A stretch of DNA of 64,000 nucleotides, taken from contig DEZI01000027.1 of NCBI GenBank assembly GCA_002364755.1, positions 157,054 to 221,053 of the forward strand, read 5' to 3'. Numbering within the stretch: position 1 is the stretch's first letter; every line of letters starts with the position of its first letter. The notes under the pieces were generated by a model that worked only from the letters and a program-made list of their open reading frames with translations, had not been told where the DNA came from and ran no database searches. The stretch comes from Stenotrophomonas maltophilia (lineage in GTDB: Bacteria; Pseudomonadota; Gammaproteobacteria; Xanthomonadales; Xanthomonadaceae). Positions 6,075 to 15,035 of this stretch are shown here, in pieces. The position numbers and the translations under genes are program-made.

Positions 6075-8846
6075 TCAGAACTTGTAGTTCACGCCCAGCA
6101 CGTAGGTACGGCCCCACTCGATGTATTCCAGCGGGCGGTCCTTGGTGCCGGCGTAGGTGCGGTACGGCTCGTTGGTCAGGTTGCTTCCCTGCAGCAGCAG
6201 GGTCAGGCCACGCATGGCGCTGCTGTCGCTGAAGGTGTAGCTGATCTGCGCATCGGTCACGTTCTCGCCCACCACGTAGCGCAGCGTTCGGTTGCCGTTG
6301 AAGTTGCCGATCTCACCGATGAAGTCCGAACGACGGCGCTGGCTAACGCGTGCTTCAAAACCGTTGCGCTCGAAGTAGGCGGTGAAGTTGTACACGCGGT
6401 CGGACAGGCCGGGCAGGCTGATCGGATCCGAACCCACGCTGGAGGCGCTTTCCGGGTCGAGGATCTTGATGTCGCTCTTGTTGAAGGTGGCGCTGGCCTG
6501 CACGCCGAAGCCACGCAGGCTCTCGGTCAGCATGTCCAGCGGGAACGATGCGGTCAGTTCCAGGCCCTTCAGCGTGCCGCCCTTGCCGTTTTCCGGGGTG
6601 GAGAACGTACCGGTGGTCAGCACCGGCACCGTCATGCCCGGCGGCGGCACGTAGCTGCCCAGCAGGTCGGTGAAGTCGTAGTCGTCCACCGACTGGGTGT
6701 AGACGTAGCTCTTCAGGTCCTTGTAGAAGATCGCGGCGGCCACGTAGGCCTTTTCACCGAAGTACTTCTCGTAGGACAGGTCGAGCGCGGTGGCACGCCA
6801 CGGATCCAGCAGCGGGTTGCCGCCGCTGCCGCCGGGCTTGCCGGTGGCGGTATCCACGCCGAATTCCAGGCCGGCACGCATCTGGTCCACGCGCGGGCGC
6901 GCGACCTGCTTGGCCGCGGCGAAGCGCAGGGTCTGCTGGTGCGGGAACATGAAGGCCAGGTTCAAGCTCGGCAGCCAGTCGTTGTAGGTCTTGCCGTTGG
7001 AATACGGCTGGATGTTGCTGCCGGCCGGCTGCGAGCTGTCCCAGTAGCGCGAATCCGAGCTCTGGTCGGTGTGCTGCATCTGCACGCCGATGTTGCCGCG
7101 CACGCCCACGTCACCGATGTCGGTGTTGAGGTTCAGGCGCGCCCAGGCGGTGGTGATCTTTTCCTGCACCACCCACGACTTCGGGATCAGGTAGTCGAGG
7201 TTGTCGACCGGGTTGAAGGTCATGTAGCGGCCGACGGCCGCCGGCACGTTCCACGCCGGGATGTAGCCGATGTCGGCAAAGCCCAGGTTGACCGGCGAAT
7301 ACTGCAGGTCCGAGGCGATGTTGGCATCGCCTTGTGCGCCCAGCAGGATGTTGCCTTCGGACTGGGTCTTCACCTTGCGGCGATCGGCGTAGTTCACGCC
7401 CACATCGATGTCCGGCGCCCATGAAGCGATGGCCTCGGGCAGGGCGATGGTCGCGGCAAGCTTGGCACCCTTCAGGCGGTCTTCCACCTGCGGCACCTTG
7501 CCGTAGCCGGAGCCGTAGATGGTGTTGGTCAGGAACAGCGCATCGGGGTTGGAGTAGTCCAGGCCCGGGGTGATCTGCGAGAAGCCATTCGGGCGGATCT
7601 GCAGGCCGATGGTGTCCAGCTGCGGCATCGGGGTGAGCTGCAGGTTGTTTTCCAGGTTCAGCTCATCGCGCGTGGCCTTGGAGTAGTTCACATCGGCGAC
7701 CAGCTTGACGCTGCCGAAGGTGAACTCGTTGTTCCAGCCGAACGCGTCGATCTTGTCCTTGCGCTTGTTGTACATGCCGCGCACCAGCGGGTATACGCCG
7801 CTGGCGGTGCCACCGGTGAAGGTGCCATCGGCATTGACCTGCGGGTTGCTGATCAGCAGGCCCGGGGTATAGCCACCGTTGTAGTTGCTCAGGTTGAGCT
7901 CGAACTGATTGGCGGTGTCGACCTGCTCGGCTTCGGTGTGGAACGCATCGAAAGTGCTGGTCCAGGCGTTGTTGGGCCGGAACTGGATGGTGGCCATCAC
8001 ACCGTCGCGCTTGTTGTTGCCGGTACGACGCAGCGCCTTGATGCCATCGGAAAAGTAGGTGCCCGCGGCCACGCCCGGACGATTGCCGTTGGTGGTCTGC
8101 TCGGTGGTCCACGGCTCGTACAGGCCGACCTGGTTTTCCTGGATCGGGTTGTCGCTGTGCGCGTAGCCGATCGAGATGCCCAGGGTCTTGTCGAAGAACT
8201 GGTCGATGTAGCTGGCGCTGAAGCGGTTGCCGAATTCATCGACGTTGGCGGCTTCGCCGAGCGAGCTCTTCTGCAGGCGGCCGCTGACCGCGATCACGCG
8301 GTCGGGGAAGCTGAGCGGACGTACGGTCTGCATGTCGATGGTGCCCGACAGGCCCTGGCCGACCAGAGCGGCGTCCGGGGTCTTGTAGACGGTCACGCCG
8401 TTGACCAGTTCCGAGGGGTACTGGTCGAACTCGACGCTGCGGTTGTCGCCGGTGCTGACCACTTCACGCCCGTTGAGCAGGGTGGTGGCGAAGTCGGGCG
8501 ACAGGCCGCGCACGCTGATGACCTGGGCACGGCCGGCCACGCGCTGGGCGGCCAGGCCGGGCAGGCGGCCCAGCGATTCGGCGATGCTCACGTCGGGCAG
8601 CTTGCCGATGTCTTCGGCCGAGATCGCTTCGACCACCGAGGTGGCGTCCTGCTTGATCGCGATGGCGTTCTCGATGCCGCGGCGGATGCCGGTGACCTGC
8701 ACGGTGTCCAGGTTGGTGGCGGACTCGCCGGTGGTGGCAGCTTTGGTGGACTGATCGGTGGACTGCGTGGACTGTGCCGACGCCAGCGACGGCACCAGTA
8801 CAACGGCCAGCGCCAGACTCAGCGCGGTGCGCTTGTGGTTCAACAT
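6075..8846 (-). CDS. TonB-dependent receptor, probable maltodextrin uptake (MalA-like)
   Basis: A 923-residue outer-membrane receptor. It has a signal peptide (MLNHKRTALSLALAVVLVPSLASA), a plug domain with GIRRGIENAI, DIGKLPDVSIAESLGRLPG and VRGLSPDFATTLLNGREV, a long beta-barrel, and a C-terminal aromatic (VNYKF). The plug resembles the carbohydrate-specific receptors of Xanthomonas and Caulobacter (MalA type), which take maltodextrins across the outer membrane. ATG 8846 is preferred over upstream in-frame starts because GGGAGGGG precedes it and the signal peptide starts there. The operator-like 14-mer at 8971-8984 lies 125 bp upstream. Substrate assignment comes from the neighbouring GH13, GH97 and MFS genes. 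Confidence 0.88.
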   Translation of the reverse strand: MLNHKRTALSLALAVVLVPSLASAQSTQSTDQSTKAATTGESATNLDTVQVTGIRRGIENAIAIKQDATSVVEAISAEDIGKLPDVSIAESLGRLPGLAAQRVAGRAQVISVRGLSPDFATTLLNGREVVSTGDNRSVEFDQYPSELVNGVTVYKTPDAALVGQGLSGTIDMQTVRPLSFPDRVIAVSGRLQKSSLGEAANVDEFGNRFSASYIDQFFDKTLGISIGYAHSDNPIQENQVGLYEPWTTEQTTNGNRPGVAAGTYFSDGIKALRRTGNNKRDGVMATIQFRPNNAWTSTFDAFHTEAEQVDTANQFELNLSNYNGGYTPGLLISNPQVNADGTFTGGTASGVYPLVRGMYNKRKDKIDAFGWNNEFTFGSVKLVADVNYSKATRDELNLENNLQLTPMPQLDTIGLQIRPNGFSQITPGLDYSNPDALFLTNTIYGSGYGKVPQVEDRLKGAKLAATIALPEAIASWAPDIDVGVNYADRRKVKTQSEGNILLGAQGDANIASDLQYSPVNLGFADIGYIPAWNVPAAVGRYMTFNPVDNLDYLIPKSWVVQEKITTAWARLNLNTDIGDVGVRGNIGVQMQHTDQSSDSRYWDSSQPAGSNIQPYSNGKTYNDWLPSLNLAFMFPHQQTLRFAAAKQVARPRVDQMRAGLEFGVDTATGKPGGSGGNPLLDPWRATALDLSYEKYFGEKAYVAAAIFYKDLKSYVYTQSVDDYDFTDLLGSYVPPPGMTVPVLTTGTFSTPENGKGGTLKGLELTASFPLDMLTESLRGFGVQASATFNKSDIKILDPESASSVGSDPISLPGLSDRVYNFTAYFERNGFEARVSQRRRSDFIGEIGNFNGNRTLRYVVGENVTDAQISYTFSDSSAMRGLTLLLQGSNLTNEPYRTYAGTKDRPLEYIEWGRTYVLGVNYKF

Positions 8847-8970
8847 TTTCCCCTCCCAGGCAATGTTGTAGAGCATCTTGTGGTCGTCCCGGCGGTGCCG
8901 TGGACGTGCGACGCGGTGGCCGCTGTCGTCGCCGCTATGGTAGGCAGCGGCTTCTCCGCGGGAATCACCC

Positions 8971-8984
8971 TGCATACGTATTCA
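8971..8984. promoter_or_regulatory. Candidate maltodextrin operator, copy 2 (TGCATACGTATTCA)
   Basis: Exact reverse complement of the sites at 3009 and 11198, in the promoter region of the TonB receptor gene. A 14-bp identity at three starch-gene promoters is very unlikely by chance. Confidence 0.75.
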
Positions 8985-9027
8985 ATGGCTTTCACAGCGT
9001 TGTAATCGATTCCACGACGCCGTCCCG

Positions 9028-9050
9028 GTAGCGCCGGGCCATGCCCGGCG
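9028..9050 (+). repeat. SMAG/REP palindrome
   Basis: Single plus-strand copy with GTAG head and arms GCCGGGC / GCCCGGC, between the GH97 gene end and the receptor promoter. Confidence 0.75.
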
Positions 9051-9068
9051 TTCGGAAATCGCGGTCGT

Positions 9069-11123
9069 TCATTGGATCGGCGTGAACCGGATCGCCTGGC
9101 CACCGCCCGGTGCCAGCAACAGGGTCAGTGCATCGGTGCTGGTCACCTCGCGCGTCTCGCGCTTGAACGCGAACGGATTGCTGCGGAAATCCGCACCATC
9201 ACCATCGCGATAGATCTCGGCGCGGTAGCGCACGCCTGGTTCCAGGAAGCCCAGCGACACCGGCAGCACGCGGCCGTGTTCATCGGTGATGCTGCCCAGG
9301 AACCAGTCACGGCTGTTGCGGTCGCGGCGCACGATCGTCACGTAGTCGCCCACTTCGCCATCGAGCACGCGGCTCTGTTCCCAGTCCACCGCCACGTCCT
9401 CGATGAAACGGAACGCTTCACGATGCTGCAGGTAATGCTCGGGCAGATCGGCGGCCATCTGGATCGGGCTGTACAGGACCACGTACAGCGCCAGCTGGCG
9501 GGCCAGCGTGCTGGGAATGGCCTGGCCGTGGCGGCCCTTCAGGCTGAGGATGCCGGGCGTGTAATCGAACGGCCCGGCCAGCATGCGGGTGAACACCAGG
9601 TTGACCTCGTGTTCGGGCGGGTTCGGCGGCTGGCCCCAGGCGTTGTATTCCATGCCGCGCGCGCCTTCGCGCGAGATCCAGTTCGGGTAGGTGCGGCGCA
9701 GGCCGGTGTCCTTGATCGGCTCGTGCGGGTTCACCGACAGGTGCCGCCGGGCGGCTTCCTGCACCACGTTCAGATGGTGGCGGGCCATGAACTGGCCGTC
9801 GTGCCACTCGCGCCACAGGGGGCCGCCGGCCGGATTGCGGCGGTCGATCTGGCCGTCATCGCAGACGTAACCGGTCTTGAACTGGTCAATGCCCAACCGC
9901 GCATACAGGTCAAGCGCGGCGCCCAGCTGCTCCTCGTAATGCTCGATGGCGCAACCGGTTTCGTGGTGGCCGATCAGGTGCACGCCCTTCTTCAGGCCGT
10001 AGGCGGACAGCGCTTCGATATCGAAATCGGGCGTGGCGCGGGTGAAATCAAAGTCGTAGCCGTTGCCCACCCACATGCCGTCCCAGCCGGGATTCCAGCC
10101 TTCCACCAGCACGCCGCGGAAGCCGTGTGCGGCGGCGAAGTCGATCACCCTCTTGGTCTTGGCCGTGGTCGCGGCATGCTTCGGGCCGGTCGCCCAGCTT
10201 TCGTTGTCCAGGTGCATCGACCACCACACGCCCAGGTACTTGGCCGGCTTCACCCAGCTCACGTCGCCCAGCGCATTGGGCTCGTTGAGGTTGAGGATCA
10301 GGTCCGACTCGACCAGGCCGCCGGCGCGGTCGGCGATCTGCAGGGTGCGCCATGGCGTGGCGAAGGGCAGGGCGCGGCGCACTTTCCAGCCCTCCGCCGA
10401 GGGCGACAGCTGCGCGCGCAGGCGCTGGCCCTCGACGCGGCGCAGCCACATGCCGGCGTAGTCCACCAGCGCGGCCTCGTGGATGGCCACGTGCAGGCCA
10501 TCGTGGCTGCGCAGGGTGATCGGCGTGTGCACCAGCGGCACTTCGCGCAGCGGCGTGCGCTGGTACAGGTACTCGTAGTGGATCGGTTCGCCGGCCGGAA
10601 TCCACCAGGCGGTCGAGTCGGGGGCGATGGCGAACTCGGTCAGCTCGTCATCGATGATCGCCTCGCGCAGGTTGGGCTGCTCGGGGAACACATAGCGGAA
10701 GCCGAGGCCGTCGTCGTACACGCGGAACACCACGTCCAGGCGGCGCTTGCTGCCGGTGGTCTCGGCCAGCTGCACGGTCAGTTCGTTGAAGTGGTTGCGG
10801 GTGACCCGGCGCTCGCCCCAGGGCTGTTCCCAGGTGTCATCGACGCTGCGCCGCTGCTGGCCGAGCAGGGCGAAATCGCGGTCGAGGCGGCCGTCGCGCA
10901 GCTCGAAGCCGAGCGTGGAGTCGGCCACCACGGGTTCGCCGAAGCGTTCGACGCGGTAGCGCGCGGTGCCACCGTCCAGCACCACGCTGACCGTGAGCAC
11001 CTTGCCCGGTGATTCCACGCTGGCGACCTGTGGCGCGGCCTGGGCCAGAGTGGCCAGGCCCAGCAGGGCCAGCCCGAACAATTGCGCGGACACCGCGCGT
11101 AGTGCAGCAGATGAAGCCGGCAT
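9069..11123 (-). CDS. GH97 family glycoside hydrolase (SusB-like alpha-glucosidase)
   Basis: A 684-residue exported enzyme with signal peptide SAQLFGLALLGLATLAQA. An N-terminal beta-sandwich (to about 280) with RFGEPVVADSTLGFELRDG is followed by a TIM barrel. Barrel marks are GVLVEGWNPGWD, HLIGHHETG, IDQFKTGYVCDDGQ and VNPHEPIKDTGLRRTYPNW with EGARGMEYNAW, the signature of GH97. Whether it is the inverting or retaining kind was not settled. It would cut maltodextrins in the periplasm. ATG 11123 follows GGGAGGGG; the open extension to 11243 would run over the operator at 11198. It is the upstream neighbour of the receptor gene on the same strand. Confidence 0.9.
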   Translation of the reverse strand: MPASSAALRAVSAQLFGLALLGLATLAQAAPQVASVESPGKVLTVSVVLDGGTARYRVERFGEPVVADSTLGFELRDGRLDRDFALLGQQRRSVDDTWEQPWGERRVTRNHFNELTVQLAETTGSKRRLDVVFRVYDDGLGFRYVFPEQPNLREAIIDDELTEFAIAPDSTAWWIPAGEPIHYEYLYQRTPLREVPLVHTPITLRSHDGLHVAIHEAALVDYAGMWLRRVEGQRLRAQLSPSAEGWKVRRALPFATPWRTLQIADRAGGLVESDLILNLNEPNALGDVSWVKPAKYLGVWWSMHLDNESWATGPKHAATTAKTKRVIDFAAAHGFRGVLVEGWNPGWDGMWVGNGYDFDFTRATPDFDIEALSAYGLKKGVHLIGHHETGCAIEHYEEQLGAALDLYARLGIDQFKTGYVCDDGQIDRRNPAGGPLWREWHDGQFMARHHLNVVQEAARRHLSVNPHEPIKDTGLRRTYPNWISREGARGMEYNAWGQPPNPPEHEVNLVFTRMLAGPFDYTPGILSLKGRHGQAIPSTLARQLALYVVLYSPIQMAADLPEHYLQHREAFRFIEDVAVDWEQSRVLDGEVGDYVTIVRRDRNSRDWFLGSITDEHGRVLPVSLGFLEPGVRYRAEIYRDGDGADFRSNPFAFKRETREVTSTDALTLLLAPGGGQAIRFTPIQ

Positions 11124-11197
11124 TTCCCCTCCCAAGGCGCCATTGGCAGACCCGGACCATAAGCCAGCGCGACGGCCTGTCTTCACGCAACTGCCAT

Positions 11198-11211
11198 GAA
11201 TACGTATGCAA
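11198..11211. promoter_or_regulatory. Candidate maltodextrin operator TGAATACGTATGCA, copy 3
   Basis: Identical to copy 1. It lies between the divergent GH97 gene (start 11123) and six-hairpin glycosidase gene (start 11359), where one bound repressor could control both directions. Confidence 0.75.
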
Positions 11212-11358
11212 CTGGCCGCAGGCCGCAGCGCCGCGTCTACCATGGGACCAAGGCACCTTGAGGGAGGCGCCGCGCCCGCGCACCGTCATGGTGGCGCGGA
11301 CCCACAACGGTGCAGAGAGGGAGGGAGGTCGACGGGCGCAAGCCGGTCTGCCGCTTCG

Positions 11359-13551
11359 ATGCTGAAGATCATTTGCCTGACGGCTGCCCTCGGGGCAGCG
11401 CTGGGAACGACCGCGCATGCGGCCGACCTGGAATTCAACGGCCGCCAAGCGCGCGCCGATGCCGCTGCCAAGGGCAGCTTCGTGTTGCATGCGCCCAAGG
11501 GTGACGTGCAGATTGCTGCCGCGCCCATGCGCAGCCAGACCGCCAGCGTGATGTTCGACGCGCTGTTTGCACTGGCCCAGCAGGAAATGGACCAGGACCG
11601 CGTCGATGCGATCCGCGATCCGTCCTTCGACGAAGGCCGCCCGGTGCCGTGCGAGTGCTTCCAGACCGGCGCGCGCTGGCCCTATGTGTGGACCCGCGAC
11701 CTCAGCTTCGCCGCCGATCTTGCGCTGGCGAAGCTGGACCCGCAGCGCATCCGGCAGTCGCTGCAGTTCAAGCTGTCGGCCGCGCGCGATGGCCACACCC
11801 CCGGCCTGTTCGTCGCCCAGGACACCGGCTCCGGTGGCAGCTGGCCGATCAGCAGCGACCGCGTGGTGTGGTTCCTGGCGGCGCGCCACCTGCTGGATGA
11901 TCCGACCTTCGCCGACCAGGTCTGGCAGGCGCTGCAGGGCACCCTGGCGCAGGACCGGGCAATGGTGTTCGACGCGCAGATGGGCCTGTACCGAGGCGAG
12001 ACTTCGTTCCTGGACTGGCGCGAGCAGACCTATCCGGACTGGACGCGAGAGAACGTGCGCTTCATCGGCGATTCCTACGCGCTGTCCACCAACGTGCTGC
12101 ACTACCAGGCCCTGCGCCTGGGCCAGCAGATGGCCGCGCAGCGGGGTGACGAGCGCAGCGAGCAGTTCAAGGCCTGGGCCGATGCGCTGGCGCTGCAGAT
12201 CGATGCACGCTTCTGGCGGCAGGACATGGGCCAGTACATGAGCTACATCGGTGAAGCGGCGCACCCGGTACCCTACGCCAAGGTCGACCTGCTGGGCCTG
12301 TCGCTGGGCATCCTCGCCGATGTGCTGCCCCCCGAACGCGCGCAGCGTGCGCTGGCCGCCTACCCGATGGGACCGGCCGGCAGCCCGGTGGTGTGGCCGC
12401 AGGAAGCGCAGCAGCCGATCTACCACAACCGCGCCATCTGGCCGTTCGTCAGCGCCTATTCGCTGCGCGCCGCGCGCAAGCTCGATGATGCCCCGCGCAT
12501 CGCCGCCGAGATCCGTTCGCTGATGCAGGGCGCGGCGCTGGCTGGTTCCAACATGGAGAACTACGAACTGGTCACCCAGGCCGTGCACGTGGACGAAGGT
12601 GCGCTCAGTGGCCCGGTGGTCAATTCCGAGCGCCAGCTGTGGTCGGTGGCCGGTTACCTGGCCATGGTCAGCGAAGGTGTGTTCGGCCTGCAGGACGATG
12701 GCAGCGTGCAGCCCAAGCTGCCGGCCAGCCTGGTACCGGACCTGTTCGGAAAGCAGCGCCGCATCAGCCTGGACGCCAACGGCAAGCGCTACGTGCTGGA
12801 GCGGGCGAAGCAGCTGGGCGACGGCCTGCTGGTGGCCGGCAAGGTCAAGACGCGCGGTACGACCACCACCGTGCAGCTGGTGCCGGCCGCTGCCACGCCA
12901 CGTGCTGCCGTGGCCAGCGCCGATGCCAATGCGCGTGCACCGGCCACACCGGCCGCGCCGCAGGCCAGACGCAGTGGCAAGGGCTGGACCGTAGCCGTGG
13001 CCGCCGACCAGCTGCTGTGGCAGGACGGCAAGGCCGTGCAGCCGGCCAAGGGCGTGGCGCGCGTGGGCGACGATGGCCTGCAGCATTGCCTGAGCCTGAC
13101 CCGTCGCGAGGGCGCGCTGGAATCGCTGCACAGCCCGATCCTGTGCGTGGGCCCGCAGCAGGTACTGCGCGGTGACCGGCAGTGGCGCTTCACCACGGCC
13201 AAGGCCGGCCATGTGCGCCTGCGCCTGCAGTACAACAACCCGAACGGGCCGATCAACACCGGCGTGACCGCAGCCGTGAAGCAGTTGAACCTGCAGTGCG
13301 CGGGCCAGCCGGCGCAGCGCCAGACCGTCACCCTGCCGCACAGTGTGGCCGCGCAGGAATCCACGGCGGCCAGCTTCGCCGTGCCCAAGGGCCGCTGCAC
13401 GGTCACGCTTGAGGAAGGCTTCAACATGAGCGCACTGCAGCACTTCGCGCACTACACCGGCGGCAAGGGCGGGCGCGAGGGCGTGCTCAACCAGGCCCAG
13501 GTGCAGGCGCTGAAGGTGGCACCGGTCGCGGCCGTCGAGGGCGCACAATGA
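11359..13551 (+). CDS. Six-hairpin glycosidase-like exported protein
   Basis: A 730-residue protein with signal peptide (MLKIICLTAALGAALGTTAHA). The middle (about 60-480) is an alpha/alpha barrel of the six-hairpin type: TGARWPYVWTRDLSFAADLALA recalls the W-x-RD of glucoamylases and debranching enzymes, with further blocks GGSWPISSDRVVWFLAARHLL, FIGDSYALSTNVLHY and WPQEAQQPIYHNRAIWPFV. After an Ala/Pro-rich linker (about 510-535) comes a beta-rich C-terminal domain that may bind glycan. The exact specificity is unknown; release of glucose from starch fragments fits the operon. No good ribosome site stands near ATG 11359; GGGAGGGAGG is about 30 bases away. The stop overlaps the MFS start by 4 bp. 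Confidence 0.82.
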   Translation: MLKIICLTAALGAALGTTAHAADLEFNGRQARADAAAKGSFVLHAPKGDVQIAAAPMRSQTASVMFDALFALAQQEMDQDRVDAIRDPSFDEGRPVPCECFQTGARWPYVWTRDLSFAADLALAKLDPQRIRQSLQFKLSAARDGHTPGLFVAQDTGSGGSWPISSDRVVWFLAARHLLDDPTFADQVWQALQGTLAQDRAMVFDAQMGLYRGETSFLDWREQTYPDWTRENVRFIGDSYALSTNVLHYQALRLGQQMAAQRGDERSEQFKAWADALALQIDARFWRQDMGQYMSYIGEAAHPVPYAKVDLLGLSLGILADVLPPERAQRALAAYPMGPAGSPVVWPQEAQQPIYHNRAIWPFVSAYSLRAARKLDDAPRIAAEIRSLMQGAALAGSNMENYELVTQAVHVDEGALSGPVVNSERQLWSVAGYLAMVSEGVFGLQDDGSVQPKLPASLVPDLFGKQRRISLDANGKRYVLERAKQLGDGLLVAGKVKTRGTTTTVQLVPAAATPRAAVASADANARAPATPAAPQARRSGKGWTVAVAADQLLWQDGKAVQPAKGVARVGDDGLQHCLSLTRREGALESLHSPILCVGPQQVLRGDRQWRFTTAKAGHVRLRLQYNNPNGPINTGVTAAVKQLNLQCAGQPAQRQTVTLPHSVAAQESTAASFAVPKGRCTVTLEEGFNMSALQHFAHYTGGKGGREGVLNQAQVQALKVAPVAAVEGAQ

Positions 13552-15035
13552 GCCGTCCCGCCAAGCCGCAGCTGTCGTTCTGGCAGATCTGGAACATGTG
13601 TTTCGGTTTCCTCGGCATCCAGTTCGGGTTTGCCCTGCAGAACGCCAACGCCAGCCGCATCTTCGAAACGCTGGGCGCATCGCAGGACGCGGTGCCGGGG
13701 CTGTGGATCGCCGCACCGTTGACCGGCCTGCTGGTGCAGCCGGTGGTGGGCTACCTGTCCGACCGCACGTGGACGCGCTGGGGCCGACGCCGCCCTTTCT
13801 TCATGATCGGTGCGGTGCTGACCACGCTGGCCCTGCTGGTGATGCCGAACTCGCCCACGCTGTGGATCGCCGCCGGCACGCTGTGGGTACTCGATGCCTC
13901 CATCAACGTGTCGATGGAACCGTTCCGCGCCTTCGTCGGTGACCAGCTGGCGCCCCGCCAGCGGCCCACCGGCTATGCGATGCAGAGCTTCTTCATCGGC
14001 GTCGGCGCCATCGTCGCCAGCTTCCTGCCTTTCATCCTTACCCACTTCGGGGTCAGCAACACGGCGGCGCCGGGTGAAGTGCCCGACTCGGTGCGCTACG
14101 CATTCTACTTCGGTGCGGTGGTGCTGCTGGCCGCGATCAGCTGGACGGTGTTCAGCACGCGCGAGTATTCACCCGCCGAACTGGCCTCCTTCGACGATGC
14201 CGAACCGCCGGCGCACCATGCCGGCGCCACCATCACCGGGCCCGCGCCCTGGGGGCAGGTGGCGCTGTGGCTGGGCCTGGGTGTGCTGCTGGCGGCGCTG
14301 ATCGCCTGGCGTCAGGGTGACAAGATGCTGTACGTGCTGGCCGGCCTGTGCGCGGGCTACGGTCTGCTGCTGGCACTGGCCCGTACGCTGCCCGGCACGC
14401 ACATGCTGGCCGCCATCGTCGGCGACCTGCGGGCGATGCCGGTGACCATGCGGCGCCTGGCCTGGGTGCAGTTCTTCTCGTGGTTCGCGCTGTTTGCCAT
14501 GTGGATATTCACCACTGCTGCGGTGGCCGGCACCCACTTCGGTTCCACCGATCCGCAGTCGGCGGCCTACAACGAAGGTGCCAACTGGGTGGGCGTGCTG
14601 TTCGGTGCCTACAACGGGTTTGCCGCGCTGGCCGCGCTGCTGATCCCGCCGATGGTGCGCGCGCTCGGCCTGCGCTGGAGCCACCTGGTCAACCTGTGGC
14701 TGGGTGGGGCAGGGCTGATCTCGATGATGTTCATCGACGATCCGCGCTGGCTGCTGCTGTCGATGGTGGGCGTCGGCTTCGCCTGGGCCTCGATCCTGTC
14801 CCTGCCGTATGCCCTGCTGTCGGACAGCGTTCCGGCGGCGAAGATGGGCGTGTACATGGGCATCTTCAATTTCTTCATCGTGATCCCGCAGCTGGTCGCG
14901 GCCAGTGCGCTGGGCTTTGCCCTGCGTGCGTGGCTGGGTGACCAGCCAATCCACGTGCTGGTGCTGGGCGGCTGCAGCCTGCTCGTCGCCGGCCTGTGCG
15001 TGCTGCGGGTTCCGTCCCGTTCGGAGGTGGTGTGA
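13548..15035 (+). CDS. MFS sugar transporter, maltose/maltodextrin type
   Basis: A 495-residue inner-membrane carrier with about 12 membrane helices. The opening LSFWQIWNMCFGFLGIQFGFALQNAN and the loop SDRTWTRWGRRRPFFMIGA are typical of the SLC45/GPH-like sugar:proton carriers found in Xanthomonas maltose loci. It would bring maltose released in the periplasm into the cell for the GH13 alpha-glucosidase. Start and stop overlap neighbours (ATGA at 13548, TGATG at 15033-15037), so it is co-translated with the six-hairpin glycosidase and alpha-amylase genes. Confidence 0.9.
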   Translation: MSRPAKPQLSFWQIWNMCFGFLGIQFGFALQNANASRIFETLGASQDAVPGLWIAAPLTGLLVQPVVGYLSDRTWTRWGRRRPFFMIGAVLTTLALLVMPNSPTLWIAAGTLWVLDASINVSMEPFRAFVGDQLAPRQRPTGYAMQSFFIGVGAIVASFLPFILTHFGVSNTAAPGEVPDSVRYAFYFGAVVLLAAISWTVFSTREYSPAELASFDDAEPPAHHAGATITGPAPWGQVALWLGLGVLLAALIAWRQGDKMLYVLAGLCAGYGLLLALARTLPGTHMLAAIVGDLRAMPVTMRRLAWVQFFSWFALFAMWIFTTAAVAGTHFGSTDPQSAAYNEGANWVGVLFGAYNGFAALAALLIPPMVRALGLRWSHLVNLWLGGAGLISMMFIDDPRWLLLSMVGVGFAWASILSLPYALLSDSVPAAKMGVYMGIFNFFIVIPQLVAASALGFALRAWLGDQPIHVLVLGGCSLLVAGLCVLRVPSRSEVV

